Assembly (NCBI GenBank): GCA_019022495.1
Contig: JAFEKR010000001.1
Span: 3,658,001 to 3,722,000 of the forward strand
Length of the DNA stretch: 64,000 bases
Source: Epichloe hybrida
Lineage: Eukaryota; Ascomycota; Sordariomycetes; Hypocreales; Clavicipitaceae
Direction of reading: 5' to 3'
Every line of letters begins with the position of its first letter. Position 1 is the first letter of the stretch. Of the stretch, positions 56,180 to 64,000 are shown piece after piece. Under the pieces are notes generated by a model. It did not search any database, was not told the origin of the DNA, and saw only the letters and a program-made list of their open reading frames with translations. A program made the translations under genes and the position numbers.

Positions 56180-56770
56180 TTGCTTAACCTTACTAATGCT
56201 ATAGTAAGCCTTAATAAGGACATCTTTAATCTTAATTGCTATTAATAACGCAAGCTACTTAAATTCCTTACCTCTAAAGGTTATTCTAGTATCTATAATA
56301 ATTAAATCTAGGGGGCCTAGATAGATATTAATCTAGTAAAGATAGAGTGCTTCCTATGTAGTCTTTATAAAGATATCTTTAACGAATCTAGCTATATTAA
56401 AGGATATAGCTATATTAATAACTTATAAAATAAGGCGGTTACTATTAAGATATATAATATCCACAATGATTTTATAATTATAGGCATATTTATCCTAAAG
56501 AGTGAATTTAAACTAATATAGGCTATCCGCGTGTAATTAGCACTACTAGCAAACCTTAGTTAGTTTCTTAATAGCTTTAAACTTAACCTTATGCCTTAAT
56601 TTACATAGTAAATCATAAAGATATTAAACTAAAGGGTATCTAAAGTATTAATGTAATTAGCAAAGCTTAATCTCTATAAGATAACTCTAAGTAACACTTT
56701 CTTCTTTATCAAGAAGCATTTACATATACCCCTATTTATATATAATAGGAACCTTAATATTCCCTTGCTA
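56180..56770 (-). pseudogene. Integrase remnant of Copia element B
   Basis: Minus-strand translation shows a Cys/His-bearing KVC..C..HADSL region followed by AYNYKIIVDIIYL, the start of a retroviral-type integrase core as in fungal Copia elements. Several stops. Confidence 0.55.
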
Positions 56771-59488
56771 TAAAATGTTCTCTAATATGTGGAAATTAAT
56801 CTTTAGGCAGGTTATATTATTAAGGTATAAGAGAAAGGGAGTGTTTATAAGAATTACCTAAAAGAGAATAATTCTAAACAAAGTTAGCACTTTAATTAAT
56901 CTAAGTGCCTTAATTAGTTCTCTAGGGCTGAATTTAATCTTTGCCTTCCTAGTATCTAACTTATTAAGCGTAATAGTTAGTATTATACTTTATAAAGCTA
57001 AGAATTAAGGGTAGCTTACTAATAAATATCCCGTAGCACCTATGTTAGCTATAATGCCTTTAAAGGTTCTAGATAAATATTGTCCTTTAAGTATAAATAT
57101 GCTTAGTGCCTTATCTAGTTCCTAAAGATTAAATAGGTCCTTCTTAACTAGAGTATAAGTTATTACTTTACTAGCAAGAATCTTAGTGGTTATATAGCTA
57201 TTATAGGTAGTCCTATGTGTAAAGAAGCTCGTGGGTACTTAGCTATTATTATCTTCTTTACTAAAACTAAGTTCTATTAGGTATTAGTTAATATTATTAT
57301 CTTTAGCTAATTTAGAATTATTATTACCTTTATACTATATTAGGAATATATTATATAAAGAAGCTATTAAGTCTATGCGGGAATGATTCTTAAATCGTTA
57401 GAATGCTTTCTTCTAGTCCTTATCTAAGTATTTAGTTAACTAATAACCTTCTTTACTATATATATAACACTTTTTTAAGCGTTAGGGCTTGCTCTTTAAT
57501 AAAGATTAACTATACTAGGCTTCCTTGCCTTTTCTATTATACTTATAGTTAGTTTAAAAGTATTCCTTAGTGCTAGCTTCTATAGGGAACTACTACTAAT
57601 TAATTAAAGCTTTAGATTTGCTAATTAACATCCTTATCCGTTCGCAAAAGCATTAGAGGTTAACGGGAGGATTAATAATACAAGCCCTATACTCTAGGAT
57701 TCCCTTGTAGGCATTTAGAATCTAACTGCAGAGGTTTAATTCTAACTAGGATCTATAAGGATTTGCCCTTTAGAGATTCGAAAGTTTTATTATAAGGTCT
57801 TTAAAGCACTTAATCTTTAATTTACTAGGGTTCTCTTAGATAATTATAAGTAGTTATAATCTTCCCTATAATAGATAGTTCTTTTAATGTATATTATCTA
57901 TCTTAAACTTCTACCTAATCCTATAGATAAGAGTTAGGAGATCTTAAGGGTCTCCTTAGCCTAAAAGGTTCTCTAAGAAGTACTATAGAGGTTTTCCTTT
58001 TAGTATAAACTTAAAACCATAGCCTAACTATTCTTATATAATTCCTAGTATCTTATACTTCCTTTAATAAGTTAAGAGCTTAATATTAAGAATATTATAC
58101 TCCCTAGTGCTATACTTAATGCTCTTATTACTATAGAATTTATTAAGATTAAGTAGTTACTTTAATAAGGGTTAGCTTATCTCCTAAGGGGGAATAGGGA
58201 TAATTAAATCTTATAGAAGAGATGCTATGGTTTTAGACTATAGAGGGGGATTATAATATCTTACTATAGGAGAGGAAGTAAGGGGGGTCTAGGGTTATAG
58301 TTAAGGGCTTGTAATAGGGGGATTGCCTTTGCTATTATGCCTTTACCTTACACTTAGCATACTTAGGGATTAGTGTAACGGAATCTAGGAATAAAATAGG
58401 AGTAATTATAGTGGTTAAGGGGATTAGGGATAATATAAAGTAATTAGTTACTTTAGTTAATCTCTAAAAGAAGGGATACTAATAGGAAGGAGGTCTTTAT
58501 AGAAGTCCTTCTCTGCTATTTACCTCTTAAAAGGGGAATACTTTATAGTAACTTCCTATATTTCTTCTTCTTTCTAGTTATAAAATCTATTATAGTTAAT
58601 AATATCTTTAAGTAAGACTATTATCTTATAGTAACTCTATAGGTCTATGTAAATGTTACTAAAGAAAAGAAAGTCTTAAAGACTCTTTATAGCTTTAGGA
58701 TTTGCTACTTAGAATATTTCTTATTTCTATTCTCTAAAGTTATTACTAAAGATAGTAAATAGGGTTTGTAGGTATAGGTTCTTATATTTATAGGTTGCTT
58801 TCTTAATAAGAATCTAGGCTATAAGTTCTTTAGGGGTAGTGTTTACTTTAAGATTAAATAATTCCTTATTCTCTAGTGCTTATTATATAATATATTAGTA
58901 TAAATTAGGGGATATGTAGTTAAGGAGGTAAGATATAACTTATGGATTAGCTTCTCTTCTAGTATCTTTAGTAGGGGAGGTGTGTTTATAATTAGAAGGA
59001 ATGTCTTAGGTTCTAGATCCTTCTAGTTAATCTTAGTGTTTTACTATAATGTTAGTAGTAAATTAAGAGGTATAGGAAATAGAGAAATTATAGAGGTTTA
59101 AAGGATTATAAGTGAAGCTATTATCTTTGCCCCTTAGTAGGTTTAATTAAATAATTAAGGATAGGTTAGGTTAGTTACTAACTAGGCCTTAATTATTTAA
59201 TAAACACGCTTCTAAGGGTTTATTTGCGTAATAGACGCGCTGATTAAATGAATAAAGATAGGTTAGGTTAGTTACTAACTAGGCCTTAATTAAGTTAATA
59301 AGCTTAGATTTAGTATAGAGCTAGTTATAGTTACTTAAGGTAAAAGGAGAGCTAGAATATACTTCTTCCTTAGTATATTTAGTATCTTAAAGTAGCACTT
59401 CCTTTTTTATAAGGTAAGTCCTTAATACTAATACCTCTTCTATAAACCTTGCTAATTTATAGTATTTATAGAGATAACTACTAATTAG

Positions 59489-59784
59489 TGTTAGTATTTA
59501 TAGGATACTATTAACCTATGCGTAGGGTTTTTAGGGTAAACTAAAGTGAACGTAATTATTATATATTCTAGTTTACTAAAGTAAGTAAAAGAGGGATTAA
59601 ATAGAAGCAAAGAGGGTACGCTATTTATTATAGAAAAAGGGGCCTTAATTAGGGTTATTGGCGAAGAGGCTACATGTGCCAACCCTGATCGCGGCGCGGT
59701 CGGGCCGGATATGTGGGTCCGCGATGCAACGCGTCCACCTAATCAGAGGCGCGCACCCTTGTTGATATCATGCTTGTTCCAACA
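59489..59784 (-). repeat. 5' LTR of element B
   Basis: 296 bp; keeps a GC-rich core (about 59685-59755) that is partly mutated in the other LTR. The adjacent internal sequence reads CTAATTAGTAGTTATC on the minus strand, nearly the same as next to the LTR of element D. Confidence 0.88.
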
Positions 59785-59843
59785 CTATAACTAAAAACCT
59801 TAGCCTTTACTTTATTTATATCTCTTCTAATATAGTTATAATA
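59785..59843 (+). mobile_element. Right part of the split 5' LTR of element A
   Basis: 59785-59789 is the duplicated target CTATA. 59790-59843 is the RIP-mutated last 54 bp of the family A LTR. With 45812-46024 it adds up to 267 bp, exactly the length of the intact LTR. Confidence 0.88.
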
Positions 59844-62800
59844 AGTTAAACTCTTAAACCCTTTTAGAAAAATAAACTATTAGCTAGATTTAAATATAAA
59901 GAAGCTATAGAATATTTACTTAGAATATACTTATACTACCTAGTAAGGAAGCCCTAAACTTATAGCACCTAAGTAATAACCTAAATACTTTAACTATAAA
60001 ATATAATAAGAAATAGTAAACACTACCTAACTAATATTATAACCTTAAATCTAGAAATAATAATAATCTAGACTAGCTATAGAGGTAATATAAGGTTATA
60101 TAAGCCTAGCTATATAATGCTTATATAAGATAAGAGATCTTAGAAATAAAAGTATAGCTTAAAGAAATAAAAGCAGACTTATAATTAGCTAGATTAGATA
60201 GAAAACTTATAATTACCTCTTAGATAAATATACTAATAAATCCTATATTCCTAGGTTTCCTACCTAATAGTAAGTTTATAATAAGTATATACTTATAAAG
60301 CTTTATAAAAATATAATATAAGATACCTATATATAAAGGAGATACTTATAAGAATCTATAGGTATACCTATAAGATTTAAATATACTATTCTAGTTAGAC
60401 CTAAGAACCTTCTAGGATAATAGAATAAAGGTAATATATACTAGTAGCTACCTAGTAAATAATATAAAGTAATAATAAATATATTATATAATAGTAAATA
60501 GAATAGTTAACTATATATCCTATACCTAGAATAGATTTATATCTTAGCTAAATACTAGTATAATAAATAAAGATATAAGATACTTAAAAGCTACTAGGAT
60601 GCTACTAAACCTTAGGTAAAAGCATAATTAATTATTCTAATCTTTCCTAAGACTTTAGATAAAGGTAAAAGCTAAATTACCTAACTAAATCCCCTTATAT
60701 TTAAGAATAGTAATATTCCTAAATAGCTTAAATAATACTATAAGGTAATATATAGTTAGCTAGGAGTTCCCTATATCTTAGAGCTATCTATAGGGCTAAG
60801 GTAAAAAAGCTAAAGTTATAATAATATTTATAATAAAGAGTTATAATAGAAGCTATAATAAAGAGGGTAGGAATAATAAGAGATAATACTCTAGCTTCCC
60901 TATAAATAACTTATAGTAAGGTTCCTAATAATAAGGCATAGGCTAGAAGCTATTTAAATACTATAAATATAGTAGCCCTAGATATAGTATAAATAGATAT
61001 AAAGTAGTAAACTACTTAATCTATAAGAGTAGTAAGTATACTACTAAGAAGTATAAAGATAGTAGTAATAAATCTTTAGACCTAAATAAAATTCTAATTA
61101 GTTTAGCATAAGCCTAGGATAATAGTCCTATAGTAAGATAACTACTAGTTAGTAGTACTAGCGCTATTTAATATAGGCGTAAAGTATTTAATAATTTACT
61201 CTAAATTATTATTAAAATAGGATTAGAAAAACATAAAAAAAGTAAAGATAATACTAGAAAGCGTAAGTAAGAATAAGATCCTATACTAAGGAATCTTATA
61301 TAAACTAGTTAAAGTAAAAGATAGTATAGGCTATATAAAGGTTTACTAAGTTAGCTACTATATTACTAATATAGGAGAGAGAATACTCTTAGAAATAGAC
61401 TAAACCCTAGAGTATAAACCTATAGTAATAGACTAGAAGTAAGGTTTTTAAAGGTTTCTAATAACTAAAGAATATATTATATTTACTTTAAGTAAGTAAT
61501 AACTATATAAGGTAGTAAAGTAGTTTTCTATTATACTATTACTAGTATTACTAAAAGTTAGAGTAATTAAGCCTAAAATAAAAGAGGGGGATACTAATAA
61601 AGTTTGCTAATAGAAGATATAGTAAGTAATAACCTAACTTATAATATAATTATAGTAATAGTAATAGGTAATATCTAGCCCCTAAAGAAGAAGAAACTAA
61701 GAAGTATAATAGTACTCTAGGTAGTATTTTATAAGGAGATAGTAGTGTTTATATAAGAAATAGATAGTAATATACCCTAATAGTAAATCCTAGAGAAGTA
61801 CATAGAATTTATAAATATGTTTTTAAAAGATTTAGCTAGTAAGCTCCTAGAACTTAGGGGTTATACTTATATAATTAAATTAGAAAAGAGGAAATAGCTA
61901 CTATAGGAACTTATATATAACCTAGTAGAAAAAGAGCTAGAGGTACTTAAAGAGTATCTTATAAGTATGTAAGAGAAAGAATAGATTAGAAAATTAATAA
62001 GCCTAGCTAAAGCCTTAATTTTATTTATTCTAAAAAAGTTAGGGAAATTAAGGCTTTATATAAATTATAGGGGTCTTAATAGGATTACTATTAAAAATAA
62101 GGCCCCCTTATTATTAATCTCTAAGATTCTTAATTAACTAGTAAGTGTAAAGGTTTTTATATTATTAGATCTCTAAGAGATATACTACTAGCTATGTATT
62201 TATAAGGGTAATAAGTAAAAGATAGTGTTCTATTACTACTATAGGCACTTTAAGTACCTTATAATGCTATTTAGATTAGTGAACGCGCTAGCTACTTTTT
62301 AGGAATATATTAATAATGCTCTTAAGTAACTTATAAATAAATTCTATATTATCTACCTTAATAATATCCTAATATATAGTAGCGACCCTATAAGACATAT
62401 AGAGTATGTTAAAAGGGTACTAGAGTAACTTTAAGATATAGATCTCTATGTTAACCTTAAGAAGTGCTAATTTTTAGTATTATAAGTAAAATTCCTAGGG
62501 TTTATTATATTTAAAAAAGGCATTAAGATAGAACTATTAAGGGTTAAAGCTATTATAACCTAGCTAATACCCTATAGTGTATTTAATATTTAATTATTCC
62601 TTAGGTTTATAGGGTTTTACTAATACTTTATAAAATAGTATAGTAAGATAGTAGTCTTATTAATAAACTATCTAAAGGGTATTTAACTAGCGGAGTTTAA
62701 GCTAAAGCCTAGTAAACTTATAGTATTTAGAGAACTCTAAAAGAAGTTCTAGGAGACACTAATCTTAGTGCACTTTAACCTACTTTATTCGCTAAGAGTA

Positions 62801-62972
62801 AAGATAGATATATCTAGTTATATAATTAAAGCTATACTTATAATATTAGTACTAGGTAGCTAGTACCTAGTAGTATATTTTTTAAGGAAGTTAACTAATA
62901 TTAAACTTTATTACTTAACCCTAGATACTAAGTTATTAGTAATCTAAGAGGTGTTTTAAGCCTAGAGATATT
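59844..62972 (+). mobile_element. Internal region of Gypsy element A, heavily RIP-mutated
   Basis: AT-rich sequence following the split LTR on the plus strand, with no open frame over 60 codons. It ends where element D interrupts it in the RNase H region. Confidence 0.8.
61990..62972 (+). pseudogene. Ty3/Gypsy RT-RNase H remnant of element A
   Basis: Plus-strand translation with many stops still reads GKLRLYINYRGLNRITIKNK, FYIIYLNNILIYS and LYYLTLDTKLLVI. These correspond to Ty3/Gypsy RT motifs (DYRxLN; YLDD) and the start of RNase H. The catalytic YLDD has become YLNN by two G-to-A changes, and Gln/Trp codons have become stops. Confidence 0.8.
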
Positions 62973-64000
62973 TGTTGGAACAAAGGTGATATCAATCGCG
63001 CGTCGCAGCCGCAATTACCTAGCAGAAGCTTAGGCCGCGCGCGGACCCCACACGTGACCCACAACCTAGCACGTTAATTAGCTAGGAAATATAGGGATAT
63101 AAACACATAACCCCTTTTCCCTTTATATATTATAACTTCTAGCTTTTTACCTCTCTTTTCCTATAACTTAATTAATTATAATAATAAATAACGTAGCCTA
63201 GAATAAATAATTAATAATAATACTATTCTTCAGGCTTACAACTATATTACATTAAATTCAATACCCTATAAATCTAATACTAATTAGTAGTTACCTTTAT
63301 AGATAACCACATAGTCTTTAAACACCATAGATTAGCAAGGTTAATTAAAAAAGGTAGCTTATCTAACAATAACTTACCCTATATAATAGGAGGGCTATGT
63401 TTAATAATAAGTTATACTAACAGAAAGGTATAATATAGCTCTCTTCTTACTTCAGTATTAATATCTATATCTATATAGACTTTAAAACAACAAAGAAAGG
63501 TTTAATACTAGTAGCTAAGCTATCCCCTTATCTTTCTTTATTATATATTCTATCACGTATTTAAAGTTAACCGCCTTACCTCACAATCCTTTATATCTAA
63601 AACATATTATATAATCATAGTTATACCCTTTTTCTCCTTATATTATAAGATTTACCTCCCTTAATTAATTAGAATATTAGATATAGCTAGACTATCTAGG
63701 ACCTCTAGTTAATTTAGAGTTCCTAGTAAGACTAATAGCTATAATAATACTATAGAAAGCATTAAGATAAGAGATAGTAATAAATACCTTAATAAAGGAA
63801 AAACCTCTATTTACACTAACCTATACCCTTATATCTCTATAAGGCTTTAATAATATATTATAGAAGAACTACTCTAATAAATAGGAAGTTCTAAATATAA
63901 AAAGATAATAACTCCTAAGGAAATTAGTCTCTATATCCTTATAAAGACTAAATAATATAAGGAGTAAGGGTTATTTAGAAGAACACTATTCTCTAAATTT
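62973..64000 (+). mobile_element. Start of a B-like Copia element D, continues past window
   Basis: An LTR-like sequence at about 62973-63279 starts TGTTGGAACAA and contains GATATCAA like the element B LTR. It is followed by CTAATTAGTAGTTACC, the same leader as in B. The front of the LTR keeps its CpGs. Internal sequence to the window end is AT-rich without open frames. The LTR 3' boundary is inferred from the comparison with B. Confidence 0.7.

Larger units (their letters stand above)
46025..59784 (-). mobile_element. Copia-type LTR retrotransposon B, interrupted, RIP-mutated
   Basis: Two 296-bp LTRs in direct orientation (46025-46320 and 59489-59784) read TGTTGGAACAAG...TACTAACA on the minus strand. 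They are flanked by the 5-bp duplication CTATA (46020-46024, 59785-59789). Frames are destroyed, but minus-strand remnants remain: an integrase-like stretch around 56.2-56.75 kb (HADSLY..., IVDIIYL), a pre-RT region at 55.0-55.2 kb, and an RNase H C-terminus at 46.56-46.69 kb. The order fits Ty1/Copia. It is broken by element C (47532-54641) and by a solo LTR (55541-55807). Confidence 0.85.

Overview
The window is genomic DNA of a filamentous ascomycete (Pezizomycotina). Gene content and intron style fit Sordariomycetes, probably Hypocreales, but that placement is inference from protein resemblance. The genes are compact and mostly 0-4 introns of 45-110 bp, with GT..AG ends and CTRAC-type branch points. 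Proteins such as Trm1, eIF3g, Cho2, Spo7, the OSCA/Rsn1-type channel and the fungal SLATT family are typical of this group. An AT-rich block full of mutated retrotransposons shows the C-to-T/G-to-A pattern of repeat-induced point mutation (RIP).

Layout. From 1 to about 45.6 kb is a GC-richer, gene-dense arm. In order: the 5' end of a NYN-like gene (-) with a TA-flanked MITE beside its start; an LRR-like conserved protein (+); an ABC-F ATPase (+); a diacylglycerol/sphingosine-kinase-like protein (-); Trm1 (-); a SLATT-domain membrane protein (+); a GT31-like glycosyltransferase (+); a secreted GH16 glucanase (-); a Spo7-like protein (-); an alpha/beta hydrolase of the CGI-58/Cld1 group (+); an OSCA/TMEM63-like channel with a frameshift (-); a 436-bp hAT-like MITE; a CYSTM protein (-); eIF3g (+); Cho2 (+); a Zn2Cys6 regulator (+); a solo LTR; an RBR ubiquitin ligase (+); a DUF676 lipase (+); and an intron-containing tRNA-Ala(AGC) (-).

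From about 45.8 kb to the end there are no host genes. Four retroelement layers can be unpicked from LTRs and target-site duplications. Gypsy element A (+) has its 5' LTR split by Copia element B (-, 46025-59784, TSD CTATA). B is itself interrupted by Copia element C (-, 47532-54641, TSD GGTTC) and by a clean solo LTR of family A (55541-55807, TSD ATAGG). A second B-like element D starts at 62973 inside A. A is riddled with stops and its RT YxDD has become YLNN. B has no long open frames. C still shows long gag-pol frames broken by TAG/TAA codons.

Functionally the genes are mostly housekeeping: translation and RNA modification (eIF3g, Trm1, ABC-F, tRNA-Ala), phospholipid metabolism (Cho2, Spo7-like, CGI-58/Cld1-like hydrolase, DUF676 lipase, lipid-kinase-like protein), and cell wall or secretory glycosylation (GH16, GT31). 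No secondary-metabolite cluster, CRISPR array or obvious multi-gene novel system was seen. The most unusual items are the nested retroelement stack, the two MITEs, the stand-alone SLATT protein, the frameshifted channel gene, and splice-site arrangements in the RBR and Cho2 genes.
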